A stretch of 64,000 nucleotides of DNA, taken from contig JAKZRG010000036.1 in assembly GCA_047518265.1 (NCBI GenBank), forward strand, positions 53,473 to 117,472, given 5' to 3'. Position numbers and translations under genes: made by a program. A model generated the notes under the pieces. It saw only the letters and a list, made by a program, of their open reading frames with translations, did no database searches and was not told the DNA's origin. The stretch is from Oceanospirillum sp047518265. GTDB taxonomy: Bacteria; Pseudomonadota; Gammaproteobacteria; Pseudomonadales; Halomonadaceae. This document shows, piece by piece, positions 1-9,066 of this stretch (position 1 is the first letter of the stretch; each line of letters begins with the position of its first letter).

Positions 1-36
1 TAGCGCGTCGCTGCTTTTAGATAACGATAGCAGTAA

Positions 37-315
37 TCAGAAGATTTGATCACCCTGATGATCAATCATCTGTTTGGATTTACGAATCATCTCTTCGGCA
101 CATTGATCGGCTGACGGTAAGGTATCCGCTCGGATAAACGTATGGCTTTGTTCACCTTTAACAATAGTGCCATTGATCCGGTAGCCCAAATCCTCTTTTA
201 CAGGCGCAGGGGTGATCGTGAAACCTTTATACTCCTCAGAAGGCATGACTTCAGGTTCTTTTGGCTCTTTTTCACCACCAGAAAACATCGACTTAATAGA
301 AGAAAACAGACTCAT
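37..315 (-). CDS. HlyU-family protein
   Basis: Small soluble 92-residue protein. It matches the HlyU family, small winged-helix-like proteins first described as activators of haemolysin genes in Vibrio. After a lysine/glutamate-rich N-terminus (residues 1-25) comes a compact alpha/beta domain starting at EEYKGFTITPAPV, with a GYRINGTI strand and a C-terminal helix containing ADQCAEEMIRKSKQMID. The length is normal for the family. The start is the ATG at 315. The gene stands alone, and the next gene (444-695) also lies on the minus strand. A regulatory role is inferred from the family only; many homologues outside Vibrio have no known target. Confidence 0.8.
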   Translation of the reverse strand: MSLFSSIKSMFSGGEKEPKEPEVMPSEEYKGFTITPAPVKEDLGYRINGTIVKGEQSHTFIRADTLPSADQCAEEMIRKSKQMIDHQGDQIF

Positions 316-443
316 ATAACGCCCTTACTGATTAAATTATCAGATCCAAGAACTGGATCTTACTGGCTGGAATTGTCGCATATTTTGCTCTGGATGCCAT
401 TGTTAACTCACCGTCGACTTCAGGCGTTTATCCCTATCGATCT

Positions 444-695
444 CTATTTTGCAGTTACCTTACCGCCAATCATTTTAAAGGCAGGTGTGCCACGGATTAG
501 GGTGTCTCTGGCGAATACGGCTTCGCATCCGGGGCAGGTGCAGGGTGTGGTGGTGTAATCCTCGGTGATACGCTCTTTAAAGCATTTTACCAAAGAGCCT
601 TTGCCGCCTTTTTTGTATTTAAATAGTTGGGTTTTGCATTTGGCACAGTAAACATTAACTGAGGAGGTGGGTGCTCTTTTATTGGGTTTTGCCAT
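444..695 (-). CDS. Small zinc-ribbon protein
   Basis: An 83-residue basic protein with two CxxC knuckles (C17-x2-C20 and C54-x2-C57), the pattern of a single zinc ribbon. Extra cysteines at 38 and 52 may be incidental. It begins with a lysine-rich segment (MAKPNKRAP), as nucleic-acid-binding ribbons often do. I do not recognise a named family. The start is the ATG at 695. It is followed on the same strand, 128 bp on, by the HlyU-family gene. Function is unknown; binding of zinc and perhaps nucleic acid is inferred from the cysteine spacing. Confidence 0.65.
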   Translation of the reverse strand: MAKPNKRAPTSSVNVYCAKCKTQLFKYKKGGKGSLVKCFKERITEDYTTTPCTCPGCEAVFARDTLIRGTPAFKMIGGKVTAK

Positions 696-951
696 GGAAA
701 AAATAGACCTAGTAACGTTGAAATAAGGTTTATCCAGATAGAATACCGTACTTCAGTGGTGGTAGGCGAAATGTAGAGGCGTTTAGTAAGACTTTATTTA
801 TCTTATGTTCTGGATATGAGGAATGTTCCGTAGAGATCTGATGTTTTCTCTTAGTTAGTGAGGCTTAAAACTTCGATTTAGCCATTGTCGATGTTTAAAA
901 CTTGAATTTTGTCGTAAAACTTCATCCAATAGCGCCCTGGATGGAGGGGTG

Positions 952-1869
952 ATGCAAAATATCGAAACAAAATGGCTGGAAGATTTTATTGCTTTGGCAC
1001 AAAGTCAGAGTTTTTCTCGTGCGGCACAGCAGCGTCATGTGACTCAGCCGGCCTTTAGTCGTCGTATTAAGACGCTGGAGCAGGCGGTGGGTGCGCAGTT
1101 GTTTGATCGGGATGTTCAGCCGGTGCGTTTGAGCGAGTCAGGGCGTCAGTTTTTGCCTGTGGCGCGAAAAGTTCTGACGCAACTTCAAGGTTCGGTAAAA
1201 CAGCTCTCTCATGCTAGTGGATATCTGCCACGGGTTAACTTCTATGCGGCTCACTCTTTGTCTTTTACTTTGATGCCGGAGCTTATTCAGTGGATTCGTC
1301 AGCAAGAGTCGGGTTTTATGGCGCGTACTGAAGCGGCGAATGTTGAGGCCGGTTTAAGCGCTCTACGTAAAGGTGAATGTGATTTTCTGCTGGCATTTCA
1401 TGACCCTCAATCCTGGATACGTTTAGATGATAGTTTGTTCCCCAGTTGTCAGTTGGGTTGGACAAAGCTGATTCCTGTTTGTAAAGCCACTCGCCATGGT
1501 CAGGCTATTTACCGTTTGGATATCGATCAGGAAGTGCCTTATTTGGCCTATACTGCGGAAGCGATGCTGGGGCAGGCGGTGCGTGAGCGTATGCGTAATC
1601 AACAGTCTGAAGTGCAGCTCCATAAGGTCTATGAAACCGCTATGGCTCAGGGTTTAAAAGAGATGGTCATGGCCGGTGAGGGCGTCGCTTGGTTGCCTGA
1701 TGTGACCATTAAGCGTGAGCTGGAAAGTCTACAGATGGTGCAATGCGGTTCTGAACAGTGGGTTGTGCCGTTAGAAATTCATGTTTATCGTTCTGCTAAG
1801 GTGGATAAGCCCATGGTGGAGCAGATCTGGCAGTTGATCAGTAATCGTTATAATCCAAATGGAAGTTAG
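952..1869 (+). CDS. LysR-type regulator, HypT/YjiE-like
   Basis: LysR-type transcription factor of about 305 residues. The N-terminal winged helix contains IETKWLEDFIALAQSQSFS and RHVTQPAFSRRIKTLE, a pattern close to HypT (YjiE), the hypochlorite-responsive regulator of Escherichia coli. The C-terminal effector domain (about residues 90-300) includes YAAHSLSFTLMPELI, also HypT-like. A GTG at 949 precedes the ATG at 952; the strong GGAGG at 943-947 serves either. No divergent target gene is adjacent: upstream lies the zinc-ribbon gene on the other strand across a 256-bp gap. LysR membership is certain; hypochlorite sensing is inferred from similarity. Confidence 0.85.
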   Translation: MQNIETKWLEDFIALAQSQSFSRAAQQRHVTQPAFSRRIKTLEQAVGAQLFDRDVQPVRLSESGRQFLPVARKVLTQLQGSVKQLSHASGYLPRVNFYAAHSLSFTLMPELIQWIRQQESGFMARTEAANVEAGLSALRKGECDFLLAFHDPQSWIRLDDSLFPSCQLGWTKLIPVCKATRHGQAIYRLDIDQEVPYLAYTAEAMLGQAVRERMRNQQSEVQLHKVYETAMAQGLKEMVMAGEGVAWLPDVTIKRELESLQMVQCGSEQWVVPLEIHVYRSAKVDKPMVEQIWQLISNRYNPNGS

Positions 1870-2008
1870 GGGGGAGGAAAACCATTTGGCAATTACCGAT
1901 GTTTACACGGTTTACTTGTAAACTGCTGTAATGATGTGTTGTTGCGACTGTAGATCGTACAGGTAACTATTCTGCGTCTATTTTCCTGATTTTAATATGG
2001 AGCGCAAA

Positions 2009-3619
2009 ATGAAAATACGGATCAAATCAATAGGCTGTTTTCTCTCCCTTGCCGCTATATCCTCACTCTCTTCTATTGCTTTGGCTTCTGTTGCCAGTAC
2101 AGCACAGCAGTATGGTAGTTATGTCATCTTAGGGCAGTCACCAGCAGGTGAAAATGTAGCGATTGCCAGAACGGTAATTGATACCAATCTAACTTGTCCT
2201 ACTGTGAGTGCTCAAGGTGATACTGCTACGACGGGTATGATTACCCGTGAGAATCCCAATAACTTTTCTGTTTTGGTATGCGAGGCTTTAATTGGCTTTG
2301 ATCAAACCTATCAGATCAATTTCTCTGATCAGTCAATTACATTACCTATGGCGAAATCCAACCCTGTGAATATTCAGGTATTTGGTGATAGCGGTTGCAA
2401 AGAAAAGGATTGCGCGATTAATACTCCGGCTGAACCTTTTAAGTCGTTGGCTGACGCTGGGGCTGCTGAAAAGCCAGATTTGGTCTTGCATATGGGGGAT
2501 TTTAATTACCGGGGAACATCGGGAAAAACCTATTTTTCCCAACGTAGCGCTAGTGGTCAAATGGAGCAAAGCCTGCAATGGCCTTACGATGCGGGGGATG
2601 GTTTAAGCCAGGCAGATCATTGCGGTCAAGATTCGGGTACGCCTTACTACAGCCAGTCTGCGACCAATTCTAATCGTCCTGATATTTGGCGTAATTGGAA
2701 TGATGATCTGTTTATGTCTGGGCAAAATTTGATGGCTGCTGCTCCTTGGATCACGGCTCGTGGTAATCATGAGCTTTGCAGTCGTGCAGGACCTGGGTAT
2801 TTCTATTTTATGGATGCCAATACCAATCTAACGGAAGGCGGTCAGCAGCTAAGTTGCCCCTTGCCGGATATTAATAAAAGCGCGTTACAGAATACGGTTC
2901 AGACACCATCCTATAAAGTGAGCTTTAATAATCTGGATATCGTGGTAGTGGATTCAGCCAATGCTTGCGATAGTTACGCTGACTCTCCCTTTGAATCGGT
3001 CTATCAGAAGGCATTCGCAGAAGTCACTGATTTAGTATCCGGTTCTGGAATTTCTAGTTCTGGTTTAATCCCAACTTCAACCCCTAATAAAAATACTTGG
3101 TTAGTGACTCACCGCCCTATTTGGGGAGTAGAGCCTTATGAGTCTGGTAGTACGGCTTGTAGTGCTGATAATCAATACGCTTGCATCAATCAGATGATGC
3201 AGCAAGCGATTATTGCTCAACCTGCTAAGGCCTTACCTGAGAATATTGAGCTGGTGATTAGTGGCCATATGCACAAGTTTGAAAGTGTGAGTTTTAGCGA
3301 TGAAGATCGACCTGCTAACCTGATTGTGGGTTCCAGTGGTGTTTCTTTGGCTAGTGGGCAGCCTTATGGGAGGGCTGAAGTTGAGGTTGATGGTCTGAAT
3401 GCGCAGGTCCTCAGTACCTCAGACAAGATTCAACTTGCAGGAAAAAGCTATTCTGCATTTGGTTTCTTGACCATGCAGTTGGCAAGTGATGGCGGTCATT
3501 GGCAAGCTCAATTGGTTAATCCGCCAAAAAATTTAGTATTGGCCCAGTGTGCCAGTGAGTCCGTTTTGGGAGCGGGTGTTTGCCAGTTAGCTTCAGGGAT
3601 TTCTGTTACGAATCAATAA
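2009..3619 (+). CDS. Exported calcineurin-like metallophosphoesterase
   Basis: About 536 residues with an N-terminal signal peptide (KIRIKSIGCFLSLAAISS, cleavage likely near ALASVAST), so probably periplasmic or secreted. The metallophosphoesterase metal ligands are visible in order: QVFGDSGC, LHMGDFNYRG, ARGNHELC, a later TWLVTHRPIWG and ISGHMHKFE. These are the D-x-G, GDxxxRG-like, GNHE, H and GHxH blocks of the fold. The substrate is unknown; the family includes acid phosphatases and nucleotidases. An in-frame ATG at 1997 exists, but GGAG at 1999-2002 is well placed for the ATG at 2009. It appears monocistronic, followed by a 376-bp gap before aspS. Confidence 0.85.
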   Translation: MKIRIKSIGCFLSLAAISSLSSIALASVASTAQQYGSYVILGQSPAGENVAIARTVIDTNLTCPTVSAQGDTATTGMITRENPNNFSVLVCEALIGFDQTYQINFSDQSITLPMAKSNPVNIQVFGDSGCKEKDCAINTPAEPFKSLADAGAAEKPDLVLHMGDFNYRGTSGKTYFSQRSASGQMEQSLQWPYDAGDGLSQADHCGQDSGTPYYSQSATNSNRPDIWRNWNDDLFMSGQNLMAAAPWITARGNHELCSRAGPGYFYFMDANTNLTEGGQQLSCPLPDINKSALQNTVQTPSYKVSFNNLDIVVVDSANACDSYADSPFESVYQKAFAEVTDLVSGSGISSSGLIPTSTPNKNTWLVTHRPIWGVEPYESGSTACSADNQYACINQMMQQAIIAQPAKALPENIELVISGHMHKFESVSFSDEDRPANLIVGSSGVSLASGQPYGRAEVEVDGLNAQVLSTSDKIQLAGKSYSAFGFLTMQLASDGGHWQAQLVNPPKNLVLAQCASESVLGAGVCQLASGISVTNQ

Positions 3620-3995
3620 GGGCTTTCTGTTGCAGGTCAATCACCACTTCCTGTTACAGGCTAATAATCACTCCGGCGGTGGAGTTGCGTAGCGCTCAGG
3701 TATATAATGTCCGGCTTTGTTATTTGGTGCGGCTGTAACGGTCAGCGCTTGATTTTTAGGGAAATGCCCATAAAAGGGTAGATGGTGGCCTGTTTGGTTA
3801 ACCTATTGATTTTCCTTTAAAATCGACAGTTAAAGAATTTAGCTGGTTAATGGTAGTGAATATCGCTGGACGGCGACAACGGCTCGGATGGCCGGTTTGC
3901 CTTTTGGCTGAGACGGCTAAGCCGTTTGTGAATCAAGGGTATGAAGTCTTTCATACTAAAGCTCGAATAGATAATTGATATAACAGGAATAGACT
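3620..3995. other. 376-bp intergenic region before aspS
   Basis: No convincing gene. A TATAAT hexamer sits at 3703-3708, but no good -35 lies at the right distance (TTGCGT at 3685 is only 12 bp away), so it is a weak promoter candidate. The last 40 bases before aspS are AT-rich and hold an AGGAATA ribosome-binding site. I saw no tRNA and no convincing leader structure. Confidence 0.4.
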
Positions 3996-5783
3996 ATGCG
4001 CAGCCATTATTGCGGCGAACTTAATGAGTCCCATGTTGGTCAGGAAGTGACGCTGTGTGGATGGGTTCACCGTCGTCGTGACCACGGTGGAGTTATTTTT
4101 ATCGATCTGCGAGACCGTGACGGTCTGACTCAGGTTGTAATTGACCCGGATACAGAAGAAGCGTTTGCCGCTGCCGATAAAAGCCGTAGCGAATATGTGC
4201 TGCAGATTAAAGGTCTGGTTCGTCCACGTCCTGAAGGCACCACGAACGAAAACATGCCGACAGGTATGATCGAAATGCTGGGTAAAGAAGTGGTTGTACT
4301 GAACGCTTCTGAAACGCCTCCTTTCCCTCTGGATGAGCACGTTAAAGTGGGTGAGGACGTACGTCTGAAATACCGCTATGTGGATCTGCGTCGTCCTGAA
4401 ATGCAGGAAAAACTGCGTTTCCGTTCACGTATGACGCATACCATCCGTAATTATCTGGATGAGAAAGGTTTCCTGGATATTGAAACCCCTATCCTGACCC
4501 GTGCAACCCCTGAAGGTGCACGTGATTATCTGGTACCGAGCCGTACTCATGCAGGCAGCTTCTTTGCTCTGCCTCAGTCGCCACAGTTGTTCAAACAGCT
4601 GCTGATGGTGTCTGGTATGGATCGTTACTACCAGATTGCTAGATGTTTCCGTGATGAAGATCTGCGTGCCGATCGTCAGCCTGAATTTACTCAGATCGAT
4701 ATCGAAGCGTCTTTTGTCACTGACGATGAGATCATGGGTCTGGCTGAAGGCATGACTCAAAAACTGTTTAAGGAAGTTCTGGACGTTGATCTGGGTGACT
4801 TCCCTCGTATGCCATTTGCTGAAGCGATGCACCGTTTTGGTAGCGATAAGCCTGATCTGCGTATTCCTCTGGAAATGGTAGATATGGGTGATCTGATGGC
4901 TCAGGTAGACTTTAAGGTCTTCTCTGGCCCGGCTACTGATCCTAAAGGTCGTGTTGCGGCTCTGCGTGTACCGGGCGGTGCTTCTCTGTCTCGTAAGCAG
5001 ATCGATGAGTACACCAAGTTTGTCAGCATTTATGGTGCTCGTGGTCTGGCATGGATTAAAGTTAATGATCGTTCTGCAGGGCTTGAAGGTCTGCAGTCTC
5101 CGATTGTTAAGTTTATGGAAAATGTGATCGATCAGGTTCTGGATCGTGTTGACGCGCAAGATGGCGATATCATCTTCTTCGGTGCGGATACGGCTAAGAT
5201 TGTTAACGAAGCACTGGGTGCTCTACGTTGCAAGCTGGGTGAAGATCTGAATCTGTACACGTGCGAGTGGGCACCTCTGTGGGTTGTTGACTTCCCGATG
5301 TTTGAAGAAAACAGCGATGGCAGTCTGACAGCTCTGCACCACCCGTTTACTTCTCCTGCATGTACTGCAGAAGAGCTGGAAGCGAATCCTGAAGCAGCAC
5401 TGTCTGTTGCTTACGATATCGTACTGAACGGTACTGAGCTGGGTGGCGGTTCTATCCGTATCCACGATCAGAAGATGCAAGAAACGGTATTCCGTACGCT
5501 GAAAATCAGCGAAGAAGAGCAGCGTGAGAAGTTTGGCTTCCTGCTGGATGCACTGAAATTTGGTGCGCCACCGCACGGTGGTCTGGCATTTGGTCTGGAT
5601 CGTCTGGTGATGCTGATGACCGGTACTTCTTCTATCCGTGAAGTGATTGCTTTCCCTAAAACTCAGAGTGCTGGTTGTGTGATGACTGCTGCTCCAGGTG
5701 AAGTAAGCGCGGATCAGTTGAAAGAGCTGAACATCCGTCTGCGTCAGAAGATTGCACCGACTGAAGAATCTTCAGAAGGTTAA
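3996..5783 (+). CDS. aspS: Aspartyl-tRNA synthetase
   Basis: Class II aminoacyl-tRNA synthetase that charges tRNA-Asp, or tRNA-Asp and tRNA-Asn if non-discriminating. The 595-residue length is normal for the bacterial type. The N-terminal OB-fold anticodon-binding domain begins SHYCGELNESHVGQEVTLCG. Class II motif 2 appears as FRDEDLRADRQPEFTQID. The bacterial GAD insertion follows around residues 290-410, and motif 3 is GLAFGLDRLVMLM near residue 535. Leucine codons are almost all CTG and arginine mostly CGT, unlike the flanking genes, which fits high expression. The start ATG at 3996 is preceded by AGGAATA. A stem-loop follows at 5808. Confidence 0.98.
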   Translation: MRSHYCGELNESHVGQEVTLCGWVHRRRDHGGVIFIDLRDRDGLTQVVIDPDTEEAFAAADKSRSEYVLQIKGLVRPRPEGTTNENMPTGMIEMLGKEVVVLNASETPPFPLDEHVKVGEDVRLKYRYVDLRRPEMQEKLRFRSRMTHTIRNYLDEKGFLDIETPILTRATPEGARDYLVPSRTHAGSFFALPQSPQLFKQLLMVSGMDRYYQIARCFRDEDLRADRQPEFTQIDIEASFVTDDEIMGLAEGMTQKLFKEVLDVDLGDFPRMPFAEAMHRFGSDKPDLRIPLEMVDMGDLMAQVDFKVFSGPATDPKGRVAALRVPGGASLSRKQIDEYTKFVSIYGARGLAWIKVNDRSAGLEGLQSPIVKFMENVIDQVLDRVDAQDGDIIFFGADTAKIVNEALGALRCKLGEDLNLYTCEWAPLWVVDFPMFEENSDGSLTALHHPFTSPACTAEELEANPEAALSVAYDIVLNGTELGGGSIRIHDQKMQETVFRTLKISEEEQREKFGFLLDALKFGAPPHGGLAFGLDRLVMLMTGTSSIREVIAFPKTQSAGCVMTAAPGEVSADQLKELNIRLRQKIAPTEESSEG

Positions 5784-5807
5784 GTCGACAGGCTTATGAC
5801 ACTACTG

Positions 5808-5839
5808 AAGCCGCTCGGCTTAAAAGGTCGAGCGGCTTT
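5808..5839 (+). terminator. Probable terminator after aspS
   Basis: Arms AAGCCGCTCG (5808-5817) and CGAGCGGCTT (5829-5838) form a perfect 10-bp stem with an 11-nt loop, 24 bp after the aspS stop. Only three Ts follow immediately, so termination strength is uncertain. Confidence 0.65.
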
Positions 5840-6042
5840 GGCTGAGTTAAGCATCTCTAGTCGCATTATCGGATACGACTGGTGGTGCTTTTCTTTTTTT
5901 AAGGCTTTATTGGTTGATTCAATATCTAATCGTTTATGTTTAGTTCTCAAGTATTTCTTTTCTGTGTCAGATGGCTTTTATTGAAAGAAAAGGAATAGCT
6001 GAGAAATAAAGGATCTTACAAGTATAAAACCGGAGCGTTAAT

Positions 6043-6786
6043 ATGGCTGGTCACAGTAAATGGGCAAATATCAAACACCGTAAAGCGGCTCAGGATGCTA
6101 AACGGGGCAAGATTTTTACCAAGCTGATTCGGGAGCTAACCGTTGCCGCAAAACAGGGTGGCCCTCTACCAGAAGATAATCCCCGCCTACGTGCCGCTAT
6201 TGATAAGGCGCTCGCAGCTAATATGACTCGGGATACCATAGAGCGTGCGGTGTCTCGTGGTGCGGGTAGTAGCGATAGTGATGACGTTGAAGAGATCACC
6301 TATGAAGGTTATGGCCCTGGTGGTGTTGCGGTGTTGGTTGAATGTATGACCGATAATCGTAATCGTACTGTAGCCGGTGTGCGTCATGCGTTTAGTAAGC
6401 GTGGCGGCAGCTTAGGTACTGATGGCTCTGTTGCTTATTTGTTTGACCGTAAAGGCCAGATCTATTTTGAACCAGGGGCTGATGAAGAAGTGGTGATGGA
6501 TGCTGCTTTAGAAGCTGGTGCCGAAGATGTGGTCAGTCATGATGACGGCTCTATCGAAGTGGTCACCGAGTGGACCGAGTTCAATCAGATTAAAGAGGCT
6601 TTGGAAGCGGCTGACTTAGCTCCTGCGGGAGGTGAGGTGACCATGGTGCCATCCACGACGGCCTTAATGGATGAAGAGGGTGCAGGCAAGATTTTAGGTC
6701 TTGTGGAGCATCTTGAAGATCTGGATGATGTACAGAATGTTTATACCAATGCCGATATTCCGGCTGAGGTAATGGAAAAACTATAA
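6043..6786 (+). CDS. yebC: YebC/PmpR-family protein
   Basis: 247-residue cytoplasmic YebC-family protein. The hallmark N-terminus MAGHSKWANIKHRKAAQDAK is followed by the three-domain architecture of the family. In Pseudomonas PmpR represses quorum-sensing genes, while other members assist ribosomes at proline stretches. The start ATG at 6043 has GGAG upstream in CCGGAGCGTTAAT. ruvC follows 105 bp downstream on the same strand; yebC-ruvC-ruvA-ruvB is a common gammaproteobacterial arrangement. Which of the two family roles applies cannot be told from the sequence. Confidence 0.95.
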   Translation: MAGHSKWANIKHRKAAQDAKRGKIFTKLIRELTVAAKQGGPLPEDNPRLRAAIDKALAANMTRDTIERAVSRGAGSSDSDDVEEITYEGYGPGGVAVLVECMTDNRNRTVAGVRHAFSKRGGSLGTDGSVAYLFDRKGQIYFEPGADEEVVMDAALEAGAEDVVSHDDGSIEVVTEWTEFNQIKEALEAADLAPAGGEVTMVPSTTALMDEEGAGKILGLVEHLEDLDDVQNVYTNADIPAEVMEKL

Positions 6787-6891
6787 GCTTTTCCTCAGGT
6801 TGTTATGAACGGGCAGGGTCTTTTGATCCTGCCTGTATTGTTTCTAGTGGCTAAAAAGCGGTATCCTGTATATTTAAACAGTGGGAGGGGT

Positions 6892-7443
6892 ATGGCTATT
6901 ATTCTTGGTATTGATCCGGGGAGCCGAAAAACCGGTTACGGTGTGATTCGGTTGGAAGGGCATCGCATGTATTATGTCGCCAGCGGTTTTATTCGGATTA
7001 CAGGTGATACCTTGGCGGATAAATTACAGCAAGTATACGCTGGAGTCTCCGAGGTAATTGCGCAATATCAGCCGACTCAGTTTGCTATTGAACAGGTTTT
7101 TATGGCTAAGAATCCGGACTCGGCCCTTAAATTGGGTCAAGCGCGGGGTGTGGCCATTGTTGCGGCGGCTAATGTTGGGCTACCTGTTAGTGAATATGCC
7201 GCACGTTTGGTTAAACAGGCCGTGTCAGGTAAGGGCTCAGCGGATAAGGTTCAAATGCAGCATATGGTGGCCGCTATTTTGAAGCTATCTGATCTGCCAC
7301 AGTCTGATGCCGCAGATGCCTTGGCTATTGCTATCTGTCATGCAAACTCTAATCTAGGGTTAGTGGCGAGTGCGGGTAAAAGTGGTGGTCGCAGAGGCAG
7401 CAGTACGAGTAAAGGCAGTAGCTGGCGCAGTTATCAACCTTAG
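6892..7443 (+). CDS. ruvC: Holliday junction endonuclease RuvC
   Basis: Nuclease that resolves Holliday junctions after RuvAB-driven branch migration. The reading frame opens upstream, but the ATG at 6892, directly after GGGAGGGG, gives the expected N-terminus MAIILGIDPGSRKTGYGVI and a normal 183-residue protein. Acidic catalytic residues are visible: D in GIDPGS, E in AIEQVFMAKN, and the C-terminal SDAADALAIAICH pair. A short serine/glycine-rich tail (GRRGSSTSKGSS) ends the protein. Unusually, the next gene is not ruvA but a membrane protein gene at 7676. Confidence 0.97.
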   Translation: MAIILGIDPGSRKTGYGVIRLEGHRMYYVASGFIRITGDTLADKLQQVYAGVSEVIAQYQPTQFAIEQVFMAKNPDSALKLGQARGVAIVAAANVGLPVSEYAARLVKQAVSGKGSADKVQMQHMVAAILKLSDLPQSDAADALAIAICHANSNLGLVASAGKSGGRRGSSTSKGSSWRSYQP

Positions 7444-7548
7444 CTATCAGCCCTAGTTATCAGCCATAGAGTATCGGTAGGGTGTGTTAGTTGGAGTGCT
7501 AGGAGTCCAGGCAGTATTTTCTATACACTGGCTGGGAGTGATTGAGTA

Positions 7549-7581
7549 TTCGCGGATGCGCCTCTGGCTTATCCACGCTAC
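7549..7581 (+). repeat. 33-bp REP-like repeat, copy 1
   Basis: The sequence starting TTCGCGGATGCGCCTC and ending TTATCCACGCTAC recurs with one mismatch, inverted, at 47378-47410. GGAT and ATCC segments can form a small hairpin. It lies between ruvC and the TRIC-family gene and looks like a REP-type intergenic palindrome. Confidence 0.65.
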
Positions 7582-7675
7582 TTGATATCAGTTACCCTGT
7601 GGAAATATGTGTATTGTGGTGCTTGCCTGATATAAAAAGTCTTAATTTTAGAGTTGTTTCAAAAGTTAATCATCA

Positions 7676-8323
7676 ATGACGCTATTTAATATTCCTTTTA
7701 TCTATTATCTCGATATTTTTGGCACTATCGTATTTGCCATTACCGGCGTGCTGGCGGCCAGTGAAAAACGCTTGGATCTTTTTGGTGTGATTGTTGTCGG
7801 TGTTGTTACGGCCATTGGTGGCGGTACGATTCGGGATTTAGTATTGGGGCGAACACCGGTTTTTTGGGTCGTCGAGTCCTTATATATCTGGATGATTATC
7901 GGCGCAAGTGTCGCGACTTTTATTGTGGCTCGTTTTGTTCATATGCCTCGCAGAGCTTTGCTATTTTCAGATGCCGTAGGTCTGGGAGTGTTTACCGTAA
8001 CGGGGGCACAAGTGGCTTTGACCTTGGGGCATCCTCCTGTTATTGCCGTGACTATGGGGATGATGTCGGGTGTATTTGGTGGTGTGGTACGAGATGTACT
8101 GACCAATGAAATTCCAGTGATCTTTCAGAAAGAAATTTATGCTACTGCAGCTCTTTTAGGCGCTGTGGTATTTGTTAATTTAAGCTGGTACTTACCTTCA
8201 GGCTCTGAATCCATTAGCGCAATGACGGCGATGGCAGTGGTTATCGGGATGCGTATCTCTGCCATTCGTTGGAATTTACAGTTACCGGTATTTTTGTTGG
8301 GTAAAAGGCCCGGTGATCAGTAG
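7676..8323 (+). CDS. TRIC-family (UPF0126) membrane protein
   Basis: 215-residue integral membrane protein with about seven hydrophobic helices. It has the duplicated glycine-rich signature of the TRIC/UPF0126 (YadS/YicG) family: AIGGGTIRDLVLGRTPVFWV in the first repeat and GVFGGVVRDVLTNEIPVIF in the second. Family members form homotrimeric monovalent-cation channels; some bacterial homologues have been linked to glycine transport. The start ATG at 7676 has no clear ribosome-binding site. It lies between ruvC and ruvA, with 232 bp upstream and 46 bp downstream, so it may be co-transcribed with ruvAB. No functional link to recombination is suggested. Confidence 0.88.
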   Translation: MTLFNIPFIYYLDIFGTIVFAITGVLAASEKRLDLFGVIVVGVVTAIGGGTIRDLVLGRTPVFWVVESLYIWMIIGASVATFIVARFVHMPRRALLFSDAVGLGVFTVTGAQVALTLGHPPVIAVTMGMMSGVFGGVVRDVLTNEIPVIFQKEIYATAALLGAVVFVNLSWYLPSGSESISAMTAMAVVIGMRISAIRWNLQLPVFLLGKRPGDQ

Positions 8324-8369
8324 CATTTCTGTATTAAAAAATAATTAAATCTACCGTCAGGGAAATATT

Positions 8370-8990
8370 ATGATCGGACGTTTACGTGGCCAGTTAATCG
8401 AAAAAATGCCGCCTCAGTTAGTCATTGATGTCAATGGTGTGGGTTATGAAGTTGAAGCGCCTATGACAACCTTCTATAAGTTGCCAGCCTTGGGCGAAGA
8501 GGTGACCTTGTTCACGCATTTTATTGTGCGTGAAGATGCTCAGCTATTGTATGGTTTTTCTGATCGTAATGAGCGTCGTTTGTTTCGGGATCTGATTAAG
8601 GTCAACGGCGTAGGCCCTAAGCTAGGTTTGACTATTTTGTCCGGTATTGAGGCGTCTCAGTTTGTGCGCTGTGTACATGATGGCGATACCAATTCATTGG
8701 TGAAACTGCCCGGTGTGGGTAAAAAAACCGCTGAACGCTTATTAATTGAAATGAAGGATCGTCTGAAAGATTGGAATAACTCACCAGATGATTTCTCTTT
8801 GGAGATGAGTGATTCCGGTGCGCCTATGTTGGAAGCGGTCAATCAAAGCGATGGCCGTGAAGAAGCTGAGCAGGCTTTGGTTGCTTTGGGTTATAAACCA
8901 CAGCAAGCCAGTAAAGCGGTTAATGCCGTATATGCCGCCAATATGAGTACGGAAGATCTGATTCGTCATGCGTTGAAGGGCATGGTTTAA
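8370..8990 (+). CDS. ruvA: Holliday junction DNA-binding protein RuvA
   Basis: 206-residue subunit that binds the four-way junction and loads the RuvB motors. It starts MIGRLRGQLIEK in an OB-fold domain I. Two helix-hairpin-helix segments are visible: IKVNGVGPKLGLTILSG and VKLPGVGKKTAERLLIEMKD. The C-terminal three-helix domain III, which contacts RuvB, contains EEAEQALVALGYKPQQASKA. The length is normal. The start ATG follows AGGGAAATATT. ruvB begins 76 bp downstream after a T-rich tract near 9001. Confidence 0.97.
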   Translation: MIGRLRGQLIEKMPPQLVIDVNGVGYEVEAPMTTFYKLPALGEEVTLFTHFIVREDAQLLYGFSDRNERRLFRDLIKVNGVGPKLGLTILSGIEASQFVRCVHDGDTNSLVKLPGVGKKTAERLLIEMKDRLKDWNNSPDDFSLEMSDSGAPMLEAVNQSDGREEAEQALVALGYKPQQASKAVNAVYAANMSTEDLIRHALKGMV

Positions 8991-9066
8991 TATACAGTGT
9001 TTTTTTTGCAGTATTTTTAATTGTTAATATCTCGTCCTTTCAGTCTTGAGACAATAGATTAAAACC

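Noticed and set aside
142..558. 138-codon plus-strand frame across the HlyU-family and zinc-ribbon genes
   Set aside because: Overlaps two better supported genes and resembles no protein.
4425..5159. 244-codon antisense frame inside aspS
   Set aside because: The sense frame is unmistakably aspartyl-tRNA synthetase; the antisense frame is a by-product of its biased codon use and has no ribosome-binding site.
5796..5984. 62-codon frame after aspS
   Set aside because: It contains the terminator hairpin, lacks a ribosome-binding site and has no recognisable domain.
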